A stretch of DNA of 64,000 nucleotides from Candidatus Eiseniibacteriota bacterium (lineage in GTDB: Bacteria; Eisenbacteria; RBG-16-71-46; CAIMUX01): positions 20,253-84,252 of the forward strand of contig JAKQSZ010000035.1 in the NCBI GenBank assembly GCA_029569475.1, given 5' to 3'. The notes beneath the pieces were generated by a model that did not search any database, was not told the DNA's origin, and saw nothing but the letters and a program-made list of their open reading frames with translations. Each line of letters opens with the position of its first letter. Position 1 is the stretch's first letter. The position numbers and the translations under genes are program-made. This document shows, piece by piece, positions 33,772-42,538 of this stretch.

Positions 33772-34785
33772 TCAGGCCGAGGACAGAGGGCCAGACCAGG
33801 CCGGGCCAGGTGAGGCCAGACAAGACCAGACCAGACAGGACCAATCCGGATCAGTCCAGTCGCGCAGCTCGCGGCCGGTCAACTTCAGGAAGAGGCTCTG
33901 CAGGGTCGGCTCCTGGATGGCGATGTCGGTGACGGAGAGGCCTCGTTGGAGAAGCGCTGCCAGCGCCTCTGAGGCGGTCCCCGATGCGGGATCGACGGAC
34001 AAGACCGCCTTTCCATCCTCCAGGCCCACGACGCGGACCCGCCTCTCGGCGTCCAACTCCGCTCGAACAGCCTCCCCGGCGAAGCCGCCGCGCAGCGTGA
34101 TCAGGCTCCCTTCACCGACCATCCGGCGCAACTCGGCCAACGTGCCCTCCGCCAGCAGGCGGCCGTGGTCGATGATGCCGATCCGGTCGCAGAGCGACTC
34201 CGCCTCTTCGAGATAGTGGGTCGTGTACAAGACGGCTGTGCCATTGCGGCGCACGTCGCGGACGATGTCCAGGATGTGGATCCGCGCCTGGGGGTCGATA
34301 CCGACGGTGGGCTCATCCAGCAGGAGCATGCGCGGGCGGCTGACCAGCCCGATGGCCAGGTTGAGCCGCCGCTTCATGCCGCCCGAAAACTGCTTCGCCG
34401 GCTGGCGGGATGATGGATCGAGGCCGACCTGCGCGAGCACCTCCGCGGTGCGCGCCCGCAAATCTTCTCCGCGAAGGCCGTAGAGCGAGCCGAAGAAGGA
34501 AACGTTCTCGCGAGCGCTCAGCGTCTCGTAGAGCGCCGTCTCCTGGGGCACCACGGCCAGCTCACGGCGGGCCCGCAGCGCTTCGCCGACGGCATCGACT
34601 CCATCGAGGGTGATCTTCCCGGAGTCGGGCTGCAGCAGGCCGCAGATGCACGAGATGGTCGTGGTCTTGCCCGCCCCGTTGGGCCCGAGAAGCCCATAGA
34701 TCTCGCCGGGTCGCACGTGGAAGGAGACGTGGTCCACCGCGTGCAGCGAACCGAAGCTTCGGTCCAGGTTTTCGACGTGCAGCAT
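33772..34785 (-). CDS. ABC transporter ATP-binding protein
   Basis: 337 residues from the ATG preceded by GGGGGG; longer frames upstream lack a good site. Walker A is GLLGPNGAGKTTT, the Q-loop is VVPQETALYE, the signature FSGGMKRRLNLA, Walker B MLLLDEPTVGID and the H-loop YTTHYLEEAE. This is the ATPase of an ABC-2 (DrrA-like) exporter. It faces the two permeases and lies only 10 bases from them, so the three genes form a convergent functional group. The normal C-terminus (LTGRELRDW) is followed by about 25 extra residues encoded by a CCAGACC-type low-complexity sequence and rich in Trp, Ser and Pro. Confidence 0.9.
   Translation of the reverse strand: MLHVENLDRSFGSLHAVDHVSFHVRPGEIYGLLGPNGAGKTTTISCICGLLQPDSGKITLDGVDAVGEALRARRELAVVPQETALYETLSARENVSFFGSLYGLRGEDLRARTAEVLAQVGLDPSSRQPAKQFSGGMKRRLNLAIGLVSRPRMLLLDEPTVGIDPQARIHILDIVRDVRRNGTAVLYTTHYLEEAESLCDRIGIIDHGRLLAEGTLAELRRMVGEGSLITLRGGFAGEAVRAELDAERRVRVVGLEDGKAVLSVDPASGTASEALAALLQRGLSVTDIAIQEPTLQSLFLKLTGRELRDWTDPDWSCLVWSCLASPGPAWSGPLSSA
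33785..33858. repeat. Degenerate GACCAG/CCAGGCC microrepeat at the ATPase C-terminus
   Basis: Repeated GACCAG, GGCCAG and GACAAG words fill about 75 bases and encode the unusual Trp/Ser/Pro tail of the ATPase. It looks like a recent slippage expansion that displaced the original stop codon. Confidence 0.6.
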
Positions 34786-35002
34786 GAGAACCCCCCACTG
34801 CCGTTGGACACCTTCCGGATGGCCCATTCTGCGCGAGGTCGAGGTGGCACGGAAGCTCTTTCCGCCTTGTCCGCGCTTGCTTTCGATGCGCAGGCCGTAC
34901 CAATATTCTTGCGGGGATCTGCGCCAGTTCGCCTCCCTGCCCGCCGCGCACGACCTCGCGCGGCGCGCCGCACTCGATCTGGACGTCGAAAGGAACCCGA
35001 CC

Positions 35003-38000
35003 ATGCCGGCTGATCACGGGTACTATCGCCAACCTACCATTCACGGTGGAACCGTCGCGTTCATCTGTGAGGACGACCTCTGGTGCGTCGCCGCCAGCGG
35101 CGGAATCGCGCGCCGACTCACCGCCAATCCGGGGCAGATCTACTTCCCGTCCTTTTCGCCGGACGGGCGTTGGATCGCCTTCACGGGCCGCGATGACGGC
35201 CCGACGGAGGTCTATGTCATCGAAGCGGACGGCGGTCCGGCTCGGCGTCTCACCTGGCTCGGCGCCTCCTGCCAGGTCGCCGGCTGGCGGCCCGGCGGCC
35301 GGGAGATCCTTTTCGCTTCCGATTGGCGGCAGCCCTTCCTGAAGGAGATCGAACTCCACGCCGTGCCCCGCGAAGGCGGCCTGGTCACGCCGCTGGGTCT
35401 CGGCCCCTCCCGCAGCATCGCCTACCAGCCGGACGGGCCCGGCGTCGTCCTCGGACGCAACTCGGGCGACCCGGCCCGCTGGAAGCGCTACCGTGGCGGC
35501 ACGGCGGGATCCCTTTGGATCGACCGCAACGGTTCCGGACAGTTCTCCCGGCTCATCCAGGTTCGCGGCAACCTGGCCGGACCGATGTGGATCGACCGCC
35601 GGGTCTATTTCCTCTCCGATCACGAGGGATACGGAAACCTCTACTCCTGTACCCCTACCGGCAGGGACCTGAGGCGTCACACGGATCACGAAGACTTCTA
35701 TGTGCGCTTCCCGTCCACCGACGGACGGCGGATCGTCTACCACGCCGGGGCCGACCTCTTCATCTACGATCCGTCGGAGGGGGCCACCCGCCCGATCGAT
35801 ATCCGGCTGCAAAGCCCTCGTCCTCAGCGCAACCGCAAGTTCGTGTCGGCCACCAAACACCTGGAGGGGTTCGACCTTCATCCCGCCGGGCACTCCCTGA
35901 TCTCCTCGAACCGCGGCGGGTTGTACACCATGGGCCTCTGGAGCGGTGCGCCCCGGCGTTTTGGCCAGATCTCCTCGGCCCGTTACCGGCTGGGCACGTG
36001 GCTGGCCGACGGCAATCGCGTCGCGGCGCTCACCGATGAGACCGGCGAGGAAGCCCTCCTGGTCCTGTCCACCTCCGACGAGACGATGAGCCCGGAGCCG
36101 GCGCGGCGTAAAGGACGCGGCCGGGCCGCCCGGGAGAGCTTCACGGGCCTGATCCAGGGCGATTTCGGCCGCGCGATCGATCTCGCGATCCCGCCGGCCG
36201 GGCCCGACCGGATCGCCCTCGCCAACCAGCGCCAGGAGATCATTCTGGTCGACCTGGAAACCCAGAAGTCCCGCGTCCTCGACCGGAGCCCCTACAACCG
36301 CATCCAGGGGATGTCCTTTTCCCCCGACGGCCGCTGGCTGGCCTATGGCTATCCGGCCAGCAGCCGCACGGTCTGCCTGCGCGTGGTCGACCTGGCCAAC
36401 GGGCAGTCGCGGGACATCACCAGGCCGGACTTCTCCGACTATGCGCCCTGCTTCGATCCCGAGGGGCGCTACATCTACTTCCTCTCGCTGCGCACCTTCG
36501 ATCCGGTCTATGACAAGCTCTACTTCGATCTCGGTTTTCCCCGCGGGGCGCGCCCGTACCTGGTGACGCTGCGGCCCGACGTGTACTCCCCGTTCAGCGC
36601 GGCACATCGCCAGCCGCGGGCTCCCGGAGCGGGTCCCGGCGCCGATTCGGGCGATTCCGAGAAGAACGGCGACAAGCAGGCCGAGAGCGACGAGACCCGC
36701 CCGGAGAAGGACGCGACGGAGCGAGGGCGCAAGCGCGTGGTCGAGGTCACGATCGACTTCGACGGCATCGAGGACCGGGTGGTGCCCTTCCCCGTCCCGG
36801 AGGGGATCTATGACTCCATCCGCGCTTCGAAGAACCGCGTTTTCTTCACTTCCTGGCCGGTCGAGGGAAGCATCGATCAGAACTGGTATCCCGGCGCCGA
36901 GCCGCCCGCCAAGGCCGTCCTCCAGGCCTACAGCTTCGACGACGAGAAGACCGAGACGGTCTCCGACCGGGTCACCTCCTTCACCCTCTCGCTCAACGGC
37001 AAGACCCTGGGCATCCGCGCCGGCAACCGCATCCGCATGGTCGCGGCCAGCCACAAGGCCGACGGCAAGCCGGTCAAGGACGAGCCCGGACGGGAGAGCG
37101 GGTGGGTGGATCTCGAACGGCTGCGTGCCTCGGTCATCCCGATCGAGGAATGGCGGCAGATGTTCCGTGAAGCCTGGAGGCTCCAGCGCGATCAGTTCTG
37201 GACCCCGGACATGTCCGGACTCGACTGGCAAGGGGTCTTCGAGCGCTACTATCCGCTGGTCGACCGGGTCTCTACCCGCAGCGAGTTCTCCGACCTCCTG
37301 TGGGAGCTGCAAGGGGAACTCGGCACCTCGCACTGCTACGAACTCGGGGGCGATTACCGTCCGGACCCCGCCTGGCACCAGGGCCACCTGGGAGCGGATC
37401 TGGAGTTCCAGCGCCGCTCGGGCACCTGGCGCGTCCAAAGGATCCCGCGCGGCGACTCCTGGGACGAGCGTCGTTTCTCCCCCCTGCAGGCGCCGGGCGT
37501 AGGCGTCCGCGAGGGCGACGAGATCCTCGAGGTCGCGGGGTTTCCGGTGGGCGCCGATCGCTCCCCCTACGAGTGCCTTGTCCACCAGGCCGGTCGTGAG
37601 GTGCCGCTCAAGGTCCGCTCGCGCGCGCGGGGGCGGCGCGGCGCCGGGGCCGCGGAAACGGTGCGCACCGTGGTGGTGAAGACGTTGCGCGAGGAAACGA
37701 GCCTGCGCTACCGCGACTGGGTCGAGAGCAACCGCGAGTGGGTCCACCGCGAGTCGGACGGCCGGGTCGGCTATGTCCACCTTCCCAACATGGGGCCGCA
37801 AGGCTACGCGGAGTTCCATCGCTACTTCTTGAGCGAGCTCAATCGTCCCGGGCTGATCGTGGACGTGCGCTACAACGGCGGGGGCCATGTCTCCCAGCTC
37901 ATCCTGGAGAAGCTCCTCCGCAAGCGCATCGGTTACGACGCCAACCGCTGGGGCATGCCGGAGTCGTATCCCTCGGACGCGCCGATGGGGCCGATGATCG

Positions 38001-38389
38001 CCCTGACGAACGAGTACGCCGGTTCCGACGGCGACATCTTCAGCCACGGCTTCAAGCTCTTCGGCCTCGGGCCGCTGATCGGCAAGCGGACCTGGGGAGG
38101 CGTGGTCGGGATCTGGCCGCGGCACTCGCTGGTCGACGGCACGGTCACCACCCAGCCGGAGTTCGCCTTCTGGTTCAAGGATGTCGGCTGGGGAGTGGAG
38201 AACTACGGGACCGACCCGGACATCGAAGTCGAGATCCGTCCCCAGGACTTCGCCGCCGGCGAGGATCCTCAACTCCGGAGGGGCCTGGTGGAGGTGGAGA
38301 AGATCATCCGCAAGGTCAAGCCGGCGGTGCCGGACCTGAAGAACCGGCCGATGCTGCGACCGGGGAAGCTGCCGCGCATCAAGCTCTGA
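35003..38389 (+). CDS. Cytosolic tricorn protease (S41 family)
   Basis: 1128 residues from the ATG after AAAGGAAC. It begins directly with MPADHGYYRQPTIHGG and has no signal peptide, unlike the exported copy. Two propellers (ISPDG-type blades such as FSPDGRWIAFTGRDD) are followed by a charged insert near residue 550 (EKNGDKQAESDETRPEKD), the core, a PDZ-like domain and the protease. The catalytic set is complete: Ser776-His777 in GTSHCYELGG, Ser1008-Asp1009 in NEYAGSDGDIF and Glu1053 in QPEFAFW. In archaea tricorn trims proteasome products. No proteasome genes are seen here. It is transcribed away from the ABC ATPase gene. Confidence 0.93.
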   Translation: MPADHGYYRQPTIHGGTVAFICEDDLWCVAASGGIARRLTANPGQIYFPSFSPDGRWIAFTGRDDGPTEVYVIEADGGPARRLTWLGASCQVAGWRPGGREILFASDWRQPFLKEIELHAVPREGGLVTPLGLGPSRSIAYQPDGPGVVLGRNSGDPARWKRYRGGTAGSLWIDRNGSGQFSRLIQVRGNLAGPMWIDRRVYFLSDHEGYGNLYSCTPTGRDLRRHTDHEDFYVRFPSTDGRRIVYHAGADLFIYDPSEGATRPIDIRLQSPRPQRNRKFVSATKHLEGFDLHPAGHSLISSNRGGLYTMGLWSGAPRRFGQISSARYRLGTWLADGNRVAALTDETGEEALLVLSTSDETMSPEPARRKGRGRAARESFTGLIQGDFGRAIDLAIPPAGPDRIALANQRQEIILVDLETQKSRVLDRSPYNRIQGMSFSPDGRWLAYGYPASSRTVCLRVVDLANGQSRDITRPDFSDYAPCFDPEGRYIYFLSLRTFDPVYDKLYFDLGFPRGARPYLVTLRPDVYSPFSAAHRQPRAPGAGPGADSGDSEKNGDKQAESDETRPEKDATERGRKRVVEVTIDFDGIEDRVVPFPVPEGIYDSIRASKNRVFFTSWPVEGSIDQNWYPGAEPPAKAVLQAYSFDDEKTETVSDRVTSFTLSLNGKTLGIRAGNRIRMVAASHKADGKPVKDEPGRESGWVDLERLRASVIPIEEWRQMFREAWRLQRDQFWTPDMSGLDWQGVFERYYPLVDRVSTRSEFSDLLWELQGELGTSHCYELGGDYRPDPAWHQGHLGADLEFQRRSGTWRVQRIPRGDSWDERRFSPLQAPGVGVREGDEILEVAGFPVGADRSPYECLVHQAGREVPLKVRSRARGRRGAGAAETVRTVVVKTLREETSLRYRDWVESNREWVHRESDGRVGYVHLPNMGPQGYAEFHRYFLSELNRPGLIVDVRYNGGGHVSQLILEKLLRKRIGYDANRWGMPESYPSDAPMGPMIALTNEYAGSDGDIFSHGFKLFGLGPLIGKRTWGGVVGIWPRHSLVDGTVTTQPEFAFWFKDVGWGVENYGTDPDIEVEIRPQDFAAGEDPQLRRGLVEVEKIIRKVKPAVPDLKNRPMLRPGKLPRIKL

Positions 38390-38408
38390 GCTGAAGGTCT
38401 GAGCCAGG

Positions 38409-38436
38409 CTACCGGCCGGTTTGAAGCGGCCGGTAG
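38409..38436. terminator. Strong bidirectional hairpin terminator
   Basis: A perfect 10-bp stem (CTACCGGCCG at 38409-38418 with CGGCCGGTAG at 38427-38436) and an 8-base loop lie between two converging genes, 20 bases past one stop and 9 bases from the other. No T tract flanks it. Confidence 0.65.
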
Positions 38437-38444
38437 TCTGGGCG

Positions 38445-38930
38445 CTAGGCCCGAGGCCCCCATCTCGTCCTACGGATCCATGCCATCCAGGCTAGCCGGC
38501 TCGCGATCAACAGCGCGAGGCCTACCGCCAGACAGATTGCGCCGCGAACAAGCGCTGGGAGAGAACTCGCCCGGAAGACCTGGCCCAGCGCCGCCATCGC
38601 GGCCACCGCGAGCCAGCTCTTCCAGGACAGGAAGCCGCCCAGGCAGCGGCCGTCGCCGCGCTCCTCGATGCGGCGGACAATCTCCCGGGCCCTGCGGTCG
38701 AGGACAAAGCGCGCCTTCGCCACGCCCGTAACGACGGCCGCCGCCAGGAGGACCGGGACGAACCACGAAGACTCCGCCCGTGCCATCCAGATCACCCCGG
38801 CGCAAAACAGTCCGAGCCCGACGAGACTCCACAGCAGGCCCGCGGCGAGCAGGTGCGTCCGCCCGGATGCCTTGGGCGTCAGGCGCAACGAGCCGCTCCG
38901 GCGGCCGGAGGATCGCGAAGTGCGAGACAT
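38445..38930 (-). CDS. Small integral membrane protein, unknown function
   Basis: 161 residues (165 if the ATG at 38942 is used; neither start has a clear ribosome-binding site). About four hydrophobic segments: LLAAGLLWSLVGLGLFCAGV, FVPVLLAAAVVTGVAKA, SWLAVAAMAALGQVF and GAICLAVGLALLIASRLAW. Between the second and third is a charged cytoplasmic helix, LDRRAREIVRRIEERGDG. The family is not recognised. It is monocistronic and read towards the tricorn gene. Confidence 0.7.
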   Translation of the reverse strand: MSRTSRSSGRRSGSLRLTPKASGRTHLLAAGLLWSLVGLGLFCAGVIWMARAESSWFVPVLLAAAVVTGVAKARFVLDRRAREIVRRIEERGDGRCLGGFLSWKSWLAVAAMAALGQVFRASSLPALVRGAICLAVGLALLIASRLAWMAWIRRTRWGPRA

Positions 38931-39094
38931 GCCCGCCAGCATAGCCGAAAACCGGGACGTCCCCCGGCGGCAAGCACGTCGGGCAGATCCACCCGCCGCA
39001 CCCGGGGACGATCCGTTCGACCGGGCTTGCCGTTGATGGTAGTCTGAGCAGTGGATGTGGTGGCCGCGCCACGCGCGGAAGGGAGGAGGATCTC

Positions 39095-40624
39095 ATGATT
39101 CGGCTGGACGGTAAGAGCCTGAAGATCGAGGACGTTGTCGCGATCGCGCGCCACGGCGAGAAGGTGGAGCTGGCGCCCGAGGCGGTGGAGCGGATCCGCA
39201 AGTGCCGGGGGATGCTCGAGAGGAAGATCGTCGCGCATGAGATCATGTACGGCGTCAACACCGGCATCGGGGAGCTGTCCGAGGTCGCCCTGACCGATGA
39301 ACAGGTCCAGCAGTTCCAGCGCTACCTCATCTACAATCACGCCGCCGGCATCGGCGAGCCCTGCCCGATCGAGCACGTGCGGGCGGCGATGCTCAGCCGG
39401 GCCAACGTGCACGCCAAGGGCCACTCCGGCTGCCGCCCCGAGATCACCCAGACCTTCATCGAGCTGCTCAATCGCGGCGTCACGCCCGTAGTCTGCGAGA
39501 AGGGAAGCGTCGGAGCCTGCGGCGACCTCTCGCCGATGAGCCAGATCGCGCTCAGCATGATGGGAGAGGGCGAGGCGTTCTACCAGGGCGAGCGCATGCC
39601 GACGCGGGTGGCCATGGAGCGCGCCGGGATTGCCATTCCGGGGCTGCAGGCGCGCGATGGCCTGGCGTCGATCAACGGCAGCAACCTGATCACCGGAATC
39701 GGCTGCCTCACCCTCTACGACGTGGAGCGGTGGATCGCGCAGGCGGAGATCACCGCCGCGATGACGCTCGAAGCCCTCATGGCCAACATGCGTCCCTACG
39801 ATTCACGCCTGCACGCTCTTCGCGGATTCCATGGAGCCATGACCTCGGCGGACAACATGCGCCAGGTCATCGAAGGCTCGGACCTCCAGACCGGCAAGCT
39901 CAAGGTCAAGGTCCAGGACGCCTACTCCATGCGCTCCACTCCGCAGGTCATCGGCTCGCTGCGCGATCTCATGGCCTATGCCCGCCGCCAGTTCGAGATC
40001 GAGCTCAACGGCGTCGCCGATAACCCGATCTTCCTTCCCGACGATGACGTCGTGCTGACCGGCGCGAACTTCCAGGGGACGCCGATGAGCCTGCCCCTCG
40101 ATGCCGTGGGCGCCGGCGTCTGCATGGTATCGGTCCTCTCCGAGCGGCGCCTCAACCGTCTCCTCAACCCGGCCCTCAGTGTCGGCCTGCCGGCGTTCTT
40201 GACCAAGGGCGCGGGCATGTTCTCGGGGTTGATGCTCAGCCAGTACACCGCCGGAATGCTCATCGTCGAGCAGAGGATTCTGAGCGCGCCCTCCTACGTC
40301 GAGTCCATTCCCGCCGCGGCCGACCAGGAGGACTTCGTCAGCATGGGAATGAACGGGGCGCTCAAGACCCGCCAGATCCTGGAGAACTCCTACGGCGTCC
40401 TCGGCATCGAGATGATCGCCGCCGCGCAGGCGCTCGACTTCCGGGAGTTCGGCTTCGGCCGTGGAACCCGCACCGGTCACCAGGCCATCCGCCGGGTCGT
40501 GGAACACCTGGATGTGGACCGGCCGCTGTTCAACGATCACAACAACATGACGGCGGCAGTGAAGGCGTGCACGGTGCTCGAGGCGGTCGAGGCGGAAGTG
40601 GGACCGCTCCGGAAGTCCTGGTAA
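39095..40624 (+). CDS. MIO-type aromatic amino acid ammonia-lyase (histidine ammonia-lyase-like)
   Basis: 509 residues, the usual size. Family marks: YGVNTGIGELSEV with Tyr52 (catalytic), LIYNHAAGIGEPCP, and the MIO loop GSVGACGDLSPMSQ. The self-cyclising triad is Ala141-Cys142-Gly143 instead of Ala-Ser-Gly. The Asn81-His82 pair is like the Ser-His of histidine ammonia-lyases rather than the Phe-Leu or His-Leu of PAL and TAL. LASINGSNLITG differs from the NGTQ of typical HutH. Histidine deamination to urocanate is the best guess, but no hutU, hutI or hutG is nearby, so another aromatic substrate or a mutase is possible. Single-gene unit. Confidence 0.85.
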   Translation: MIRLDGKSLKIEDVVAIARHGEKVELAPEAVERIRKCRGMLERKIVAHEIMYGVNTGIGELSEVALTDEQVQQFQRYLIYNHAAGIGEPCPIEHVRAAMLSRANVHAKGHSGCRPEITQTFIELLNRGVTPVVCEKGSVGACGDLSPMSQIALSMMGEGEAFYQGERMPTRVAMERAGIAIPGLQARDGLASINGSNLITGIGCLTLYDVERWIAQAEITAAMTLEALMANMRPYDSRLHALRGFHGAMTSADNMRQVIEGSDLQTGKLKVKVQDAYSMRSTPQVIGSLRDLMAYARRQFEIELNGVADNPIFLPDDDVVLTGANFQGTPMSLPLDAVGAGVCMVSVLSERRLNRLLNPALSVGLPAFLTKGAGMFSGLMLSQYTAGMLIVEQRILSAPSYVESIPAAADQEDFVSMGMNGALKTRQILENSYGVLGIEMIAAAQALDFREFGFGRGTRTGHQAIRRVVEHLDVDRPLFNDHNNMTAAVKACTVLEAVEAEVGPLRKSW

Positions 40625-40690
40625 TCGATCGGAACCTGTTGGCGATTCGGGTGAGGAGGTCGCGGACTGCCGCGGCCTCCCCTCTCCCCC

Positions 40691-41203
40691 CTACAGCCGG
40701 TGGACGAGGTCTTCGATCGAACGGCGGGGCGTGCGTTCCGGCGTTTCAGCGGCCTTTCCCAGCGGCAGTATGGCAACCGGCTTCTGATCGGCCGGCAGCC
40801 CCAGAGCCCCTCGCACCCGCACTTCGTCGAAGGCTCCGACCCAGCAGGTGGCCAGCCCTGCGTTGACCGCCGCAAGCTGGGCGTACGCGGCCGCGATCGT
40901 CGCATCCTGGATGGCGTAGAGGGTCCGCCCCCTCTCCTGGTACCGCCGCGCCCGATCCGGGGCGGCGCAGAAGACCAGCGCGGCCGGGGCGGTGGCGATG
41001 AACTCCTGGTCGAAAGCGGCGGCGGCCAGCGCCTCCTTCACCCCCGGCTGTTCGACCAGGTAGATCTCATAGGCTTGAAGGTCTCCCGCCGACGGGGCCT
41101 GGTTGCAGGCATCCAGGATCCGGCGGAGCGCATCCGCCGGGACGGGCGTCTTCTCGAAGACGCGCACGGACCGGCGCTCTTGGACCAGCTCGAAAAAATC
41201 CAC
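40691..41203 (-). CDS. Nitroreductase-family flavoprotein
   Basis: 170 residues, GTG start with AGGAGG six bases upstream. N-terminal FMN site VQERRSVRVFEKTPV, then ILDACNQAPSAGDLQAYEIYLV, IQDATIAAAYAQLAAVNAGL and the C-terminal VAILPLGKAAETPERTPRRS. It reduces nitro compounds, quinones or related substrates with NAD(P)H. It is short, like the archaeal and clostridial members. It is divergent from thiD, across the repeat array at 41401-41541. Confidence 0.9.
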   Translation of the reverse strand: MDFFELVQERRSVRVFEKTPVPADALRRILDACNQAPSAGDLQAYEIYLVEQPGVKEALAAAAFDQEFIATAPAALVFCAAPDRARRYQERGRTLYAIQDATIAAAYAQLAAVNAGLATCWVGAFDEVRVRGALGLPADQKPVAILPLGKAAETPERTPRRSIEDLVHRL

Positions 41204-41608
41204 GCAATCCTCCTCTGCACTCTGCGAAAGGCCCGATCCAGGACTTGCGGGCCGGGGTCCAGATGATGGTCCACCGTATGCGCCGCGAAGGCAAGCGCCG
41301 GGTCATCGCAGGATCGGCCCGGTGTCCAGTTGCGCCATTGCCGCCGTCCGGACATACTCCACGAACCACAATGTCCATCCTCGGGCAAGGCGCCGGCGCT
41401 GTCACGAGCCGTACGTGGTCACGAGCCGTACGCTGTCAGGAGCCGTACGTGGTCACGCCGTACGCTCCGGGAGCCGTATCCTGTGACAGCCGTACGCTGC
41501 CAGGAGCCGTATACCCTGTCACGAGCCGTACGAGCAGTACGAAGACGTTTGAACCCGACGGAGCAGACATCGAGAAACGCGTCCAGGTAGCGGCGCAGGA
41601 GGCCGTCC
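41204..41608. other. Divergent intergenic region with a tandem-repeat array
   Basis: 405 bases between the nitroreductase (minus) and thiD (plus). The first half holds no gene or recognised element. The second half is the 17-bp array described separately. No TPP riboswitch (no CTGAGA core or matching P2-P4 pairs) is visible ahead of thiD. Confidence 0.55.
41401..41541. repeat. Array of about eight 17-bp repeats ahead of thiD
   Basis: Copies 1-3 at 41401, 41418 and 41435 are spaced exactly 17 bases with consensus GTCACGAGCCGTACGYK. Copy 4 starts at 41452 and has lost two bases. Copies 5-7 are diverged and 15-19 bases long, and copy 8 at 41518 returns to the consensus. Most contain the 6-bp palindrome CGTACG. 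The array lies about 70 bases ahead of the thiD start. The unit length is not a multiple of three and no gene crosses it, so it is not coding. Confidence 0.85.
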
Positions 41609-42538
41609 ATGGAGAAAGGCAGACAACCGTCCGAGTTGCCGCCAGCCGCCCACTCCGATTCCCGAATGATGGAGACCGGCGTCGCAGGTGGGCCATGGGC
41701 CGGCCGCGATCCCGTGCGACAGTGCCTGACCATCGCGGGTTCGGACAGCGGCGGCGGCGCGGGCATCCAGGCCGACCTCAAGACCTTCCAGGCCTGCGGC
41801 GTTTTCGGGATGTCGGTGATCACCTCGATCACGGCGCAGAACACGCGCGAGGTGAGGCTGGCGCACGGACTCCCGCCCTCGGTGGTGCGCGCGCAGATCG
41901 AGACCGTCTTCGACGACTTCGACGTCGCCTCGGCCAAGACCGGCATGCTGCACACACCGGAACTTGTGGAAGAGGTGGCCGGCTTCTGGCGTGGTCTGCA
42001 ACGGGCCCCGGCACTGGTGGTCGATCCCGTCATGGTGGCCAAGGGGGGACACCCTCTGCTGTCCGAGGAGGCCATCAGCGTGGTGCGATCCCGCTTGCTG
42101 CCGCTCGCCGCGGTCGTGACCCCGAACCGGCACGAAGCCGAACTGCTCAGCGGAACCCCGATCACGGGCCGGGCCTCGATCCTCGAAGCGGGGCGCGCCA
42201 TCCTGGCGAGCGGTTGCGGCGCCGTGTTGATCAAGGGGGGCCATCTGGAGGGGGATGGCCTCGATCCCGCCATCGCGACGGACTTCCTGATCACCGCGGA
42301 GGGGGTGGCCGAGTACTCCGCCCCGAGAGAGTCGACCAGCTCGACGCACGGAACCGGATGCACCTACTCGGCGGCCATCGCCGCCTGGCTGGGACGTGGT
42401 TGCGCGCTGCACGACGCAGTGGCGCACGCCAAGGTCTACGTTTCGGGCGCCATCCGTCACGGATTGCGCATCGGCGGAGGGCATGGACCGACCAACCACC
42501 AATACTTCCTGCGCGATCCAGCGACCCTGCACGCCTAG
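41609..42538 (+). CDS. thiD: Hydroxymethylpyrimidine/phosphomethylpyrimidine kinase ThiD
   Basis: 309 residues, ATG preceded by AGGAGG. After an N-terminal extension of about 35 residues comes the ribokinase-type opening LTIAGSDSGGGAGIQADLKT, then FGMSVITSITAQNT, VVDPVMVAKGGHPLL, and the ATP site VLIKGGHLEG. The catalytic Cys is in THGTGCTYSAAIAAW. It phosphorylates HMP and HMP-P for thiamine synthesis. First gene of a thiD-thiE-thiL cluster, with thiE 88 bases downstream. Confidence 0.93.
   Translation: MEKGRQPSELPPAAHSDSRMMETGVAGGPWAGRDPVRQCLTIAGSDSGGGAGIQADLKTFQACGVFGMSVITSITAQNTREVRLAHGLPPSVVRAQIETVFDDFDVASAKTGMLHTPELVEEVAGFWRGLQRAPALVVDPVMVAKGGHPLLSEEAISVVRSRLLPLAAVVTPNRHEAELLSGTPITGRASILEAGRAILASGCGAVLIKGGHLEGDGLDPAIATDFLITAEGVAEYSAPRESTSSTHGTGCTYSAAIAAWLGRGCALHDAVAHAKVYVSGAIRHGLRIGGGHGPTNHQYFLRDPATLHA

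Noticed and set aside
34562..38272. A 1236-codon minus-strand open frame across the cytosolic tricorn gene
   Set aside because: Antisense shadow of a protein with all tricorn motifs. No homology-like segments.
41401..41541. CRISPR array
   Set aside because: The units are contiguous with no spacers, only 17 bases long, and no cas gene is present in the window.
41204..41608. TPP riboswitch ahead of thiD
   Set aside because: Neither the CTGAGA core nor the conserved P4-P5 side can be found. The region is taken up by the 17-bp array.
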